Translations under genes and position numbers: made by a program
Part shown: one piece after another, positions 10,710 through 22,580 of the stretch
How positions within the stretch are numbered: position 1 is the stretch's first letter
How the letters are laid out: every line of letters begins with the position of its first letter
The notes under the pieces: model-generated
Told to the model about the DNA's origin: nothing
Seen by the model: only the letters and a program-made list of their open reading frames with translations
Database searches by the model: none
NCBI RefSeq assembly: GCF_021347895.1
Contig: NC_067114.1
Span: 30,170,373 to 30,234,372 of the forward strand
Reading direction: 5' to 3'
Source: Acanthochromis polyacanthus
Lineage: Eukaryota > Chordata > Actinopteri > Pomacentridae
Length of the DNA: 64,000 nt

Positions 10710-11050
10710 CTTCCCTTAGCACCGGCGGTCCCGGTCCAGTCCGGCTCGGACCCAGCAGCACCGCATCACAGATACAGGTCCTCGCGCACGTCCGCCGGGG
10801 TAATCAATAACAATGATAAATAATTAAATAATCCGCTCCGCTTTCTCTCCCGTTCGGCTCCTCTCCTCCTCCTCCTCCTCCTCTCTTCTTCTCCTCTCCG
10901 CAAACCCCGCTGCTCCTCCGGTGCCGTCTGGAGACTAGCACGGCTCTTCCCGACCACCACCTCCAGGAGCCGTAGCAGCAGCAGCAGCGGCAGACCGGGC
11001 TGCGCGCACCGGGCACCGTGTGGCATGAACGGCCGGAGCTGCTGGGAGAG
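10710..11050 (-). other. candidate noncoding first exon of hoxb3a in a CpG-rich block
   Basis: The minus strand has an excellent splice donor, GGGAAG|GTAAGGAGC, with the exon ending at 10710. Upstream lies a GC- and CpG-rich block to about 11260, typical of a promoter. A further donor-like CCCG|GTAAGC at 11160 could end a second alternative exon. The start of transcription cannot be set from sequence. An 86-codon arginine-rich ORF (10766-11026) is inside but looks like a product of base composition. Confidence 0.4.
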
Positions 11051-11269
11051 GAGCCGCTGGCTGGGGGGGATTCACGGCGTCGGTGGGGGGCTCGGTGTGC
11101 GACGGGCTCGGTATAGGCTCACGGGCAGGCTAGCTTAGCGCACGAGCTGAACGAGCTTACCGGGAGCCTGCCTGCTGCCTGCTCGCGCCCCCCACCCACC
11201 CCCCACCCGCCCTCCACCTCCACCCTCCGCCCCAGCACCCAGCGCTGCCTGCACCGCTGCTGCTGCTGC

Positions 11270-14200
11270 TGGAGGAGGACAACAATGGCCTCGGGTTTCT
11301 CTCCTTTTTAGCCTCTGTCGCTCACACAGACACTCAGTCAGTCAGGAAGCCGCAGAATGTCACCCCATCTCATTCTGGGTCTTTTATTTCCCTCTCCGGC
11401 TCTCCTCCGGTTCTACTGCCTCTATTCCCTCCGCGTCCTCCTCTCTGTTTTTGGGTCTGAGCTCCCGCCTCGCTTCGGTCTCTGGAAGGCTGTAGGTGGA
11501 CTTAAAGCTCACGGCTATCAGCAGCAGTAGTAACCTATAGTAGTAGTAGTAGTAGTGGTGCTGGTTGTAGTAGCAGTAGCAGTAGTATTAATAATAGTGG
11601 CCTCGGTGTTCTCATGGCGCTGTTACCGGGGATCAGCAACCCTCTCCCGGCTGTAACGGACCAAATAACGGGGCTCCACTCTCAGAACGCGACGGTTCCC
11701 TCATTAAAGAGCTCAGCGTCACTCACAGATTATGCTAATTTGTGTGGCTGAAGTGAAACACGCAGGCAGCTGTGTGGCTCAGCTAGCAGCCAGAAAGGCC
11801 ACTTCTCCACGTGTCTCCAGAGTTCTCAATAACGTCTTTGAATCTGGACTTTTTTCTTCTATTGTAGTTGTTTTCACACAGACTGTACAGCCTCTGGGTT
11901 TATTCATCATGTGAGCTTTGGCCTGACTTTCATGCAACACAAAATTAATATTATTTAAGGAGTGTATTTGGGGAAAACCTGTTAAAAATGCTGATCTACA
12001 ACAGCAGGCCATATGCAGATAGGCCTCCTTATATAAGGCATTAACTGTTCAGGATTAGTATAAGACTAAGTTTAATTTTACAGCCACTTCTCATTAGCTG
12101 AGTATTAATTAGGCCTTACTTTAAACATTTAACTTAAAAATAGATTGATAACTGACATCAAACTAATTTGCAGTCCACTGGAGTCTACTCAACATTGAAT
12201 CTAACATGAAAAATTAATAACAGGAAGTCTAATAAATAAACAATGATAATATACTATTACATTATGTGTGGCTGTTATGAACTCAATATGGACTGATTGA
12301 AAATTTGGGGATATGTATTTACAGATTTTGTGTCTTCAAACCATTTTGGACTGTCTCTGTAAGTTTAAATAAAGTTTTTATTTGAAGGTAAATCCTTATC
12401 TGTCTTACTTGATTTCAGATAGATGCTTTAAAGTAAAGGTCTAGCCCATGTGTCGTTAAAATGTCAGCATTTCTTCTGCTTCTGCGCAGCAGAAAGTAAA
12501 TAAAAACAAAAGGAAGCCATATTGGAAGATAAATACAACAAACTGTAAATAAAAAGAAGACGTGCTGCTCTAATGAGGCTGCTGAAAGGGAGTGTTAGGC
12601 CTGTTTTCTAGTCCTTTTAAAGAAAAAAAAGATATATTACAAGAGAGTCTGTGTTCCTCCTCATGCTCTGACTTTTACCCGCTGGGGAGGCAGACAGGAG
12701 CAGAGAGCAACATTTGAAGAAAGAGCTTAAAACGAGGAAGAGTGACAAGAACAGGAGGAAAGAGACGCCGAGAGGAGAAACTAAAATGGAAATGAAAATA
12801 TGAAGGTGTCTTCCAGTGTTTTCATTCCCCACCACTCGCTCTCTCCCTCTCTCTGTTTCTCAGTGTAGCTCTCTCTCCCACTTCCCTCTATTTTTATTAT
12901 TCAGGACGCTACCCCTGTCGTTTATGGCTACGTAAGATTTATGAGTTCTCTCGCACCCAGCAGCGTGTGTGTGCGTGTTTGTGTGTGTGTAAACAGCCCA
13001 ACTTTAAAACAGATAGCATTCGCTGTGGGCTGCTGAAATGAGAGGATGAGCTCCGTGTAGGTGGAAGGTGGGAGTCTGAAATGTGTCCGTCTGCAACTTT
13101 TCCCTTCCAGCCGGTCTTTGTGCGGACTGAGGATCTGCTAGCTGCTGCTGAAATACCTCATTACTCATTAACCAAACCAACAATCAGCTTTTTTTTGTCT
13201 CGGTCGTTCTTTATTTTTTCCACTGTGGGAAGAGACGTGCATGTGGAGAAATAAGCAGTGCGGATTACATGTATGTATTGACTTGTAAAAGCACGCCGGT
13301 GCTTGTGGAGGATGGCAGTTATTCTTTATTTTCCTTGGATGGAGACGCGCATCGACGGTCCGTGTTTCGGATCCAGTCACGGGTGTTGGGTTTCACAACT
13401 GAAACTTCGTGCCTTGCAGCGCTATGGAAATCCTCTTTCTATTTTTTTCTTTCTTTTTTTCCTTTCCCCTCTGGGACCTCAGACATGTCGGAGTCTGAGG
13501 ATGACTCTAAGGAATTTCCTCGAACTGGGGTTTTAAAATCAAATTTTACGTGCAGATTTTACGCACGGCTTTACTGTGTGGAGACACTGTTGCTGTAAAT
13601 GCAAACAGACTTCTGAAAGATGAAGAATGCTTAATTGTAATGCTTTTTCTCCTTGTTCTCCTCGGACTACTGTGACCTACTTTATTCTGCTGTCAGGGCT
13701 GTGTTGTGTATATCTACTAGCAGTGTTAGCATCGGTGTCATTACTGCAGTTGCAAAGTGCTGTTTTAATAACTGTCTCTCTTCTGATGAACTGACCCTCA
13801 TGTTTCCTGCTACGGCTATAACCCGCGGCCATCACTCTGCCCCTCACACCTCTGGATTACATTATATTAGCACGCGTCATTACATTATATTGCATCACTC
13901 TCACTCACACACGCCCACACAATCACACACACACAACCTCTCACACACACATGCATTCAGCTGCAGGCCTACTAACGTCCGGCTATTTTGAGCAACAAAA
14001 CCACCAACATTTCCACATAATTTCCACATTGATGTAGCATCTGCACGTTGCAAGAAGCGGTTCTAAAATTGTGCCATCATGGCGTCATCGAAAATATGCA
14101 AATAATTGTGGATAATAATAATAAATAGCAAGAATCCTAATTACTGGAGCTTTGCGCAAATAATTAAAAAGCCAAATGTATTTTTCCCCTTTAAAATATA

Positions 14201-16500
14201 CATTTTTAAAATTATCATGCTTGTTTTTTTGTGCAATACGTGTAACTGCAAGATTTTAAAAAATCCACACTCTGAGGATATTTTAGCTCTAATTTAGTGC
14301 CCATGGATCACATGCTCAGACTGAAGGCCTCTTTCTAAGGTGCACATGCATCAGGAGCAGGAATGTAAAACAGTCCGACTCACCGAAAGACTTTCTCTTT
14401 TTTCTTGGTGTTTTAATGGACGCAAACGGCTTCCAGAAAGCTCCTAAGAACTGCAGGATGAAGGGGGGAAGAGAGACAGAGGGGAGGGAGGAAAAAAGAC
14501 AGGAAAGAAAGAGATGAGATATGCAATCAAAAGGTCTCGGTAAAATCCGATACAGAGCACAGACCTCTTGTAGTGGAATCGAACGGCTGGGGCCGCTGAC
14601 AGGTACTGCTGACCTGAAATTATTCCCGGAATAAAAGCAAAAAGAGCAGCGGGAAGGATGAAGGCTGGGTGGGAAAGGATCCGAGGTGTTATTGATTCTG
14701 CTTATCATATTACACATCCTATTATATTTACCATGTTTCCGTCTGTTTAAAACAACAACAGCAGTAGTAATCTCTGATAAATGTTAGTATTTAAAAAGGA
14801 AACATGTCTCCACTTTCCAAACCAGAACAGGAGAGACAGAAAATGTTGGAAAAATATCCCAAAAATAATTTAAAAGTAACATTCTGGACTTCCAAATATA
14901 GCAGGAATTATTCCAAAATTGGAAAGAAAAGAAAATGCTCAAAAATAATAAATCGTCGCTTATTTGCATGCAGAAATATCCTAATAGCTGCTTTGGCCGT
15001 TAGCATCATAAATTGGCAAATTAATCCACTAGATACACACAAGAAAATTAAACCAGCATTTAAAATGGCAAATAATCAGAATGAACAACAAGCCTGGCTG
15101 CGTCTAAATCCTGGATCTGGTTCTTTTAAATAGAATATTATAAAGTTGAAGCGCAATAAACTCGTTTTACTCATCGTAGCTGAACACATCCACTATAATC
15201 ACAGAAAGAATAACTTCCATAAAAGTCATAAAAGGACCCCATAAGTCGAACAGCTGTTTAATCCTCGCAGCCCATAATATGCGGAGCATCTTTCAGAGAG
15301 AAGGCACTCATCCCGGACAACATCCAGGGTTACTGCCGGCCTGAGCCCCCGGAGCAGGAGGAAGCTCTCCGGCCAGAAACGCATCCATCCAGAGCTGCAT
15401 GCCGCGCTGAACGCTGCGTAAAGGCGGCTGGAGTGACTGTATAAAAGCGTCCACGACCGCAGGATGAAAGCGCTGTCCGCGTTGTTGCATACTGGCTGTT
15501 ATTATTAAAGCGCTGGAATAAAATCTCTGGGCCGCTCTGCTTCTGTTTCTGCTCCTGACAGCTTCCCCCAAACACATAAATCAAAAGCAAAGGATCCCCC
15601 GACCTCCCCGTACCAGCCTACACCACCAGCACCACTACTCCTGCTACTATAAACTTATTTATTGTTTCCATCCGTGCACTCACTCACGCACAGCTCTGGC
15701 TGCCGTCCATCCCCATCGCGGCACCAGCAGTCGGGCTCTTCCTTCCCTGCGTCCCCCCTTCAGCCCCGCGGGTTAGTCGGAAATTTGCAGCCACTAAGCA
15801 GGAGTGGACTAGTCTAAAGTTGCCCAGAAAGTGATGCAGGGGCCGACTAGCTTTAGCCAGCTAGCCTATAGGCCGAGACAAAGAGAGGAGGCCGCCTCCA
15901 GAGCCCCAGAACAGCTGATGAGCCAGAATTTAGAGACGAAGAGGAGGCTGAGGGAGAGAGAGGGGGGATTCACATGGAACCAGGACTCCAAATAAAACAA
16001 GAAAACAGATGAATGCTTTTCCCAGGCTGGATGGAGTTAAAGTTTGGTGGGAAGGATGGAGAAGCAGCAGTGATGTAGAGTAGGTGTTGATGGGAGCAAC
16101 AAAGGCTCTGCTCGTGCATAATTTAACAGAATGCATATTAAGTGAGTGAACAGCAGGTTTAGACTCCAGGGAGAAGAACACAAACTGACACTGTATACAT
16201 TTACTCATATAAAGTTAGATATTTTTTAGATCTTACATTGTAAGTTAATGTTCAATTTCTCTTCAATCTGTGGTGAATTTTAATTTTCCTGTTTTTTTTA
16301 CTGATATGTTAAAACATGAAGCAGTGTTAAAGGATTCAGACAGTGCAGCTTTAAAGGCAGTCAGTGCATCTTTAAGCTACTTTCTTTACACATTTTGCTG
16401 CTTACTGCTGCAGCTTCTTCTCAAAGTCTCGAGATCTGAACAAACTTTATCGCTGCTCTCTGCTCTTATCTCTGCCTGGTCTGGTGGTGCCGTCACCGGC
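11270..16500. other. intergenic, no gene seen
   Basis: No credible coding sequence or RNA gene is visible. The block has trinucleotide TAG/CAG runs at 11522-11600, a minus-strand splice donor-like TTTCG|GTGAGTCGG with exon end at 14384, and AT-rich unique sequence. The donor may belong to an upstream exon of a long hoxb3a transcript, but this is weak. Confidence 0.5.
11522..11600. repeat. imperfect TAG/CAG trinucleotide repeat
   Basis: The block consists of repeated AGT/AGC triplets with interruptions (for example TAGTAGTAGTAGTAGTGG), ending in AATAATAG. Confidence 0.8.
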
Positions 16501-16504
16501 CTGA

Positions 16505-16506
<2 letters not shown>

Positions 16507-16572
<66 letters not shown>
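16507..16572. repeat. (AC)33 microsatellite
   Basis: A perfect 66-bp AC dinucleotide run. Confidence 0.97.
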
Positions 16573-16581
<9 letters not shown>

Positions 16582-16608
16582 CAGCATTCGTACACATGCC
16601 CTCTATAT

Positions 16609-16809
16609 GTTTATCAGGACTGCTGAGGTGTTTTCCTGTTTTCTTGATCTTAAAACTTTCCTACCACCTCTTGCTTTGTCCTTTTATTTCTTTGACCTTA
16701 GATGCAAACACAACAGAAACACAAAGAACAACAGCTACACAATCTGCACACAAATCCAGACCTTTCAGTGTTAGTATGGGTGTTTAGTGCTATAAGACCG
16801 AAGCTGAAA
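16609..16809 (+). repeat. dispersed repeat, copy A (inverted relative to 19135-19336)
   Basis: This 201-bp block, from TTTATCAGGACTGCTG to GAAGCTGAAA, matches the reverse complement of 19135-19336 nearly throughout, including TTTATTTCTTTGACCTTAGA and GTTTAGTGCTATAAGA. It has no coding capacity and no recognised family name. The two copies lie 2.3 kb apart in opposite orientation. Confidence 0.8.
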
Positions 16810-16857
16810 GCTCAGTGAAGCCTCACAGTGACATATTGCTGCACAGCTCTCCAGCAG

Positions 16858-16870
16858 TGACCTCTGACCT
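16858..16870. promoter_or_regulatory. DR1 nuclear-receptor-like site
   Basis: TGACCT-C-TGACCT is a perfect direct repeat with one spacer base. The same 13-mer recurs at 35871-35883. It lies 49 bp after repeat copy A. Confidence 0.3.
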
Positions 16871-19034
16871 GCAGCAGCAATGACTCACTTCTTTAATGAT
16901 CAACCAACTGGCCAAGTGCAGCACAATTCAATTTTGGAGTAACATTAAGATGCTTTAATTCTTAAACTGCACTGAGACACAGATTTAGAGGAAATAAACT
17001 ATAACTTTCAGATTAATTGTAGATTCGAACCATAGCAAATCTTTGTTTCCTTTCAAGTCTTTCTAAATTTGACCGATGTTGATTCTGTCTTGGAGGAGCA
17101 GTTTCAGACTAAGTTACATAAAACAGGGTTGGTGGGTGGGGTGGCTGGGGGTTTAAAGAGGCAATAATAACTTCTCAAACAACCTATCTGTTGAGCACAT
17201 CCCCCCCAGACGTATCCGATTTCCGGATTTGACGTCATGTTCTGCAGCGTCAGTGGGCTCATGAACACTTGCATTCTTTTCCAGTGATCTTCACGGTTTG
17301 AGTTTCATTAAGTTTGAAGGATTTATCACGCTTCTTTCCCCAGAAGCTGTTCTCCTCTGTTTATGGTCTTTTCCTAAAACCAAAGAAGAGTCATGTAAGA
17401 AAACTGTTGATCCAAACTAAAACACTGATTCATTTGTTTGAGATCATAAAACATTTAAACATTTACTGTCTATGGGAGTTTATTTCCACTTGACTTTTTT
17501 CCTTATGACTAATGTTATTTTCACAGATTAACTTTAATGTACCCATAATTAATTAATAGATAAAAATAAATGTTTGAAGTTTTCAAACTCCCATTTTTTT
17601 CTTCATTTTTGGGACAGTGTCTGTAGCTCTTTTGACCTTTTCGGGCCGCTAAAGCCCTCACTGCCACCACCACTGTCAGCATCCACACTCTTTGCACTGA
17701 AAAAGACATTTTCATCAAGTCTATTCGAAGAGTTCCTTGAAGTGTAATGAGGTCGAACGGCCATGCAGCATCATCACCGGCACAACAGACACAGTCGCAC
17801 CAAATGGGCGAGCGACGACAAACCCGGCGCTGCTGCACGTTTCATCTCCTCCCTCCTGCTCCGGCTGGATGACACACTAGTTTCAACACCATTTCTCAGA
17901 GGGCAGATATGCACTATAGAAAGAAACTGGAGAGGAAAGCACCTCACATGTTTCATCTGCTTCGATTCGCCGCCTTCAGACTGTTTTCTGTGTTCTGTTA
18001 TCGGTTAGGGACAAGTTTGAAAGTTAAAATCAATTCAAACAACTTCTGTGTTTTGAAAACCATCGAGCGTGAAACATGTTGATGTGGAAAAGCTGTGACA
18101 CGAGGAAATTGAGGAATTCGTGTCTTTTCATTCTTTAGTGTTGGCATTTTATCAGAACGACTTGTGGAACGAAGCAGCTGGCATTCATGAGGAGCATTTA
18201 GACTTCCTCTGAGTCCACATGGAAGCCTGTTCATTCAACAAGCAGTCTGTGTACAGCCATGCTAGTCAAGATTCCTCAGCTACATCTCAGAGCAGCTTTG
18301 CATATGTTCTACACCAGGGTGGAAGGCTGAAGACATTCTTTTCATTTCGGCTGCTGAAATGTGAACAGATCCTCCAGTATCTGTTTGTTGCTCCTGGCTA
18401 CAGACACATAAATAAGACTCATCATCATCCTGTGTATGAAAGTCTTACTTGATTAATTTGTTCCCAATTACTGGGCTCACAAAATGCAGAAAAATTCAGT
18501 GGGACGGCTGAGCTTCAATGAGTTCTTGACAATGAAGGGGCTGTTTCAGCTTCTTCCAAAAGTCTGACCTGATTCTAATGAAATTAACAACCAGATTTCT
18601 GTTGCTTGTTGCTTAAATCAGCTGATCAAAGCAAGTGCCATCAATGACTTTTTCCTAGATTGCATTAGCCCTGATCCTATCCTTGGAGCCGGTATTTTTC
18701 ACCGGTTTTGACCCTCCTCTGGTGCTGCAGGCCAACAGTCCCCAACCAGAAACTCATGCCATCAGCGCCTTCCTTTGACAGGGAGTTAATCTTTATCAGA
18801 GATGCTAATCTTTAACCTCCAACTCAAAGAAAGCCCTGACGTCAGGAGAGGGAGAGAAGGGAGGAGGGAGGAGGGAGAGGATGGGGGAAGAAGGAGAGAG
18901 AGGATGGGTGGGTCTGGGGGTTTGGAGGGAGATGTGGTGTGAGGGTCAAATTGCCCTCTCTGCTTCTGGGCCATGAAAAGTGCCAACATCACCAAGTCTG
19001 TCAGGCAGAGGATGAACAGGGATGGATGTGAGTC
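16871..19034. other. intergenic, no gene seen
   Basis: The ORFs here (for example 17763-18008) are short, lack recognisable domains and are not supported by flanking splice sites. A purine-rich run lies at 18845-18905. I see nothing else notable. Confidence 0.5.
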
Positions 19035-19074
19035 TGTGTGTGTGTGTGTGTGTGTGCGTGTGTGTGTGTGTGTG
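19035..19074. repeat. (TG)n microsatellite with one TGCG interruption
   Basis: A TG dinucleotide run of about 40 bp on the plus strand with a single CG step. Confidence 0.92.
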
Positions 19075-19087
19075 CTCAGATTTTTAC

Positions 19088-19128
19088 ATCAGTCTGTTTG
19101 CTGCACTTCACTGAAATTTATAACATTT
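19088..19128 (+). repeat. left 41-bp direct repeat flanking repeat copy B
   Basis: ATCAGTCTGTTTGCTGCACT and the following bases to CATTT recur with three mismatches at 19339-19379, so repeat copy B is bracketed by imperfect direct repeats. Confidence 0.75.
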
Positions 19129-19134
19129 GGGAGT

Positions 19135-19336
19135 TTTCAGCTTCTGTCTTATAGCACTAAACACCAATACTAACGCTGCAAGGTCTGGATTTGTGTGCAG
19201 GTTGTGTAGGTATTTTCCTTTGTGTTTCTGTTGTGTTTACATCTAAGGTCAAAGAAATAAAAGGACAAAGTGTGAGGTGGCAGAAAAGATATAAAGATCC
19301 AGAAAACCGGAAAATGCCACAGCAGTCCTGATAAAC
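19135..19336 (-). repeat. dispersed repeat, copy B
   Basis: Reverse-complement counterpart of 16609-16809. The two differ by scattered substitutions and small indels, so the duplication is not recent, or both copies are independent insertions of one family. Copy B is flanked by 41-bp imperfect direct repeats. Confidence 0.8.
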
Positions 19337-19338
19337 GT

Positions 19339-19379
19339 ATCAGTCCGTTTGCTGCACTTCACTGACATTTATACCATTT
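19339..19379 (+). repeat. right 41-bp direct repeat flanking repeat copy B
   Basis: Partner of 19088-19128. It reads ATCAGTCCGTTTGCTGCACT and continues to CATTT. Confidence 0.75.
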
Positions 19380-22300
19380 AAAGTTAAGCACTGTGTCTGC
19401 AGCATCAGAACAGTAAATAAACACCAAAACTGACTGAAATTATTTGGTTCTGACTGATATTAAGCGTTTCAAGCCATTCCCGATAGAATAAATGACCTGG
19501 AAAGTGCTCTGCTTTGGCTCTGATGCATTCACCTGTCTCTATGAGGAGCCACACGTCATCGGTAATGGGGGATAAACGGTGAGATAATCTTTTAAATAAA
19601 CATACAAAACATATGAATGAACAGAGGCATTTTAAACATATTTTGGTTTTACTCTACATTTAAATTTTTACTCTCGATATGGATCTATCCAAACATCAGA
19701 TATCCATCTCCATAAAAAACAACAAACCAAAACATGTTGGTCGACTTAAAACATGCAGAGTGATTTGTTTAATGTTGAAGCTTTCTGTGATTATTTAGGA
19801 GAAATTATTCAGTGAAATCCCAATCAGTGATGTCTGGTTTGCACATAAGCTCAGCTCTGTGTGCTGATGGGTTTATTTTGGTAAAATTGTGTTGAGCTGA
19901 AGCATTTTTCATGACTTGAAGTTCCAATCTGCTGCTCCACTTCCCTCTGAGGAGCGCCACAGTCAACAAATGTCACCATGTGTAAAAATACAGCGAGCCC
20001 TCCAGTTAAACACACAGTCATATCTCATGGCTGATGGTGGATTTTATAGGCAGTCTAGTCTGTGCTGGATCCTCCGTGGAACGCCCAAAGTACTGGCAGG
20101 AGATGGCTGCAGGAGGATGATTCAAAGCCTCTTTGCATCAACGTTTAACTCGATTTAGCACAGTTTATTTATTCATGCTGGATGAAATGCAGCTTTGATG
20201 TATTCCTAGGGATTACAGCAGGATGGTTGCAGGGTTTGGCTGTCCTGTTTGACCATGTTTTTCCAGGGATTTAGTCAGTGTATCTAAGGGCCGTGCTGAA
20301 CTTTAGGACATGCGGCCGCTGTGGCTGCCTGTTGGTCACAAAAGATGATTTCCTGCATCGGAGTGTCCGTCCATCCGGAGAGAAGAGCGCTCAGTGATAC
20401 GTGTCTGTAGTAATTGTGGTTTGGCAGTGCCTTAAAAATGGATTTTCCTGAGTTGTTATTATATAGCTTTGAGGCCTCATTACGCTGAGTGTTGAACAAC
20501 CTGTACCACTACAACAGGCCTGTATCCATTTCCTAACAACATGCTCCTCTTATGACACACGGATCAGAAAAAGAAGCCAGTGATTGTAATATAATCAGGC
20601 CACTTGGCCCGGCAGCAGACAGGCCTGCTATTAAGCCCGTTAGAGCAGGAGAAAGCGGCTGTATGGATCCGGGCCAGACCTGTCAGCCTTTATACACTGC
20701 CACAGTGCTAGGCGTGCTTGCCCCCACTATTTTACTCTGATTGGTGTTTTGCCCATAGTTTGTCAGTGATGTATGAAAAATCAATTAAATCACGGCTGTG
20801 TTGGAGTTGCTGTGGGTTTTTTGTGACTTTAAAGTCTCCATACCCGGAAGTGAGCAGAAACCACCAAGGTCAAGCTGCTGGAGGAGCTGTCGGCTAGTTA
20901 TGGAGGTGACACGCACACAGATGTTCCAGATGTTTTTTTTTACTTTGTGACCCTCTCAAATGATGCGCTGTCTTCTTGCGACTTGTTTTTCAGTTTAGTT
21001 TGATGTTGTCCTCTCAGATTGTTTAAATGGAATAACTTTCCAATGTCCAAATGTTGCAAAATTATTCAATATTTCACAAGAAAAGAAGCAAAACAATAGT
21101 AATGTTAGTCTTGGATTGACTCTGGATGTTTTTCGTAGGTTGAGAGTTGACATAAAGTGAACATTTGTGCCCTGCCTATTCATGATAACTTCTAATTTTC
21201 AAAGATGATATGATTTTAAAAACATGAATTTTTGCTTCATTCATCCAATCAAAACTTTCATTTTTTTAAAACATTTCCCCTCTAAATTGGGTAAATCCAC
21301 ACCAAAAGTGGCACACATTTATCATACATCCACTGAGCTGCAGTAGCTTATGGAAGGAGGAAATCACTTTAGTCATGCTAAAATTGAAACTAACACCGAG
21401 GACAAAGGTTCTCAGTATTTCAGGGGATGTGGGGCATTTAGAAACCTGTTTAAATTCATATTTCAGTGTAACTCAAATGAGCAAATATATAAAGAAACTG
21501 GTTGCTCACTTCTAATTTGAAATTTAGGCCATATGTCAGGTCCTGTGATTTATACGGCCGTATGCAGCAGAACGTATTTTCTGATGGTTTAAAGAAAATC
21601 AAACATTTGACACATTGATCAAGAAAGTTAAATTGAAGTGGAGATCACCCCATGTGGACCTGTTTTCTTCATGTTTATGCTTGTAACTTTTGCAGAATTA
21701 TGTTAATTCCCCTCTTTTTAGCCCATGTCCGTAAATAATTATTCATTGTAGATAAGAAAACCAGGATTCAGGACCTCAGCTTTTCTTAAATCCTGTCCCT
21801 GTTTCTCAGTGTTACCTGATCTCAGATAGTCTCTTTTAAATCTGGTTGTTTCACAGCAAAGGACTTGAAAGGATTAAGACTTGTTGGCTGCTTGTTAAAA
21901 CTGCATTTAATGCACATGTTTCTGTGTTTTTATGGAGATGAATTCCTCACCTCAGCCCAAGCATAATTTGATTGTGTTCCTGTTTTGCTTATGGTGGTTT
22001 CATATCCTTCAAATATCCCATTAAGTGGACCTCATGCTACATCTGGCTGTTACAACAAGGACAAACTCAGCACATTAGTCAGAGTAAAGGAGGATTAGAG
22101 TCATTATGGGATAAGCTTCAGTTTGTAATAATCCTATAACAGTTGCACTTGTAATTACATATTTATTTATAACCACTTTGTTTAAGTTTAGATCTGGTTA
22201 GAGGAGAAGTCTGTTTTTCTAGCACCATTTGTCCATTTGCTGTGTGTTGGGGGGCAGGGAAGGACATGACAATTTGTGGATAGGAGAGAGGAAAGGAAAG

Positions 22301-22580
22301 AGAGGGGGCGGATTCTTGAGTAAGCAATCTTTTCACACTATCATAAATCACCGCGTGGCAAACATGCATCTTCTTTCTTTACACCTAGCCATCAGGTCCC
22401 CATTCACTACGACTCTTTCTCTCTCTGTCACACACATACCACAACACCTCTCTGTCCAAACCAGCTCTTCACGCTGCAGGTAAACTTCTTTTCAGATGAG
22501 GACACAGAGAGGCAGAGAGCGTGCTGTGGCGCCCTTTTCGCCCCCTTGTCTGTTACCTATTCTGAGGCATCTGTCTTCAG
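19380..22580. other. intergenic, no gene seen
   Basis: AT-rich unique sequence. No ORF shows a recognisable domain and no RNA gene is visible. Confidence 0.5.

Noticed and set aside
10766..11026. An 86-codon arginine-rich minus-strand ORF in the CpG-rich block
   Set aside because: Arg/Leu runs follow from GGA/CTC triplet repeats; more likely part of a noncoding leader exon.
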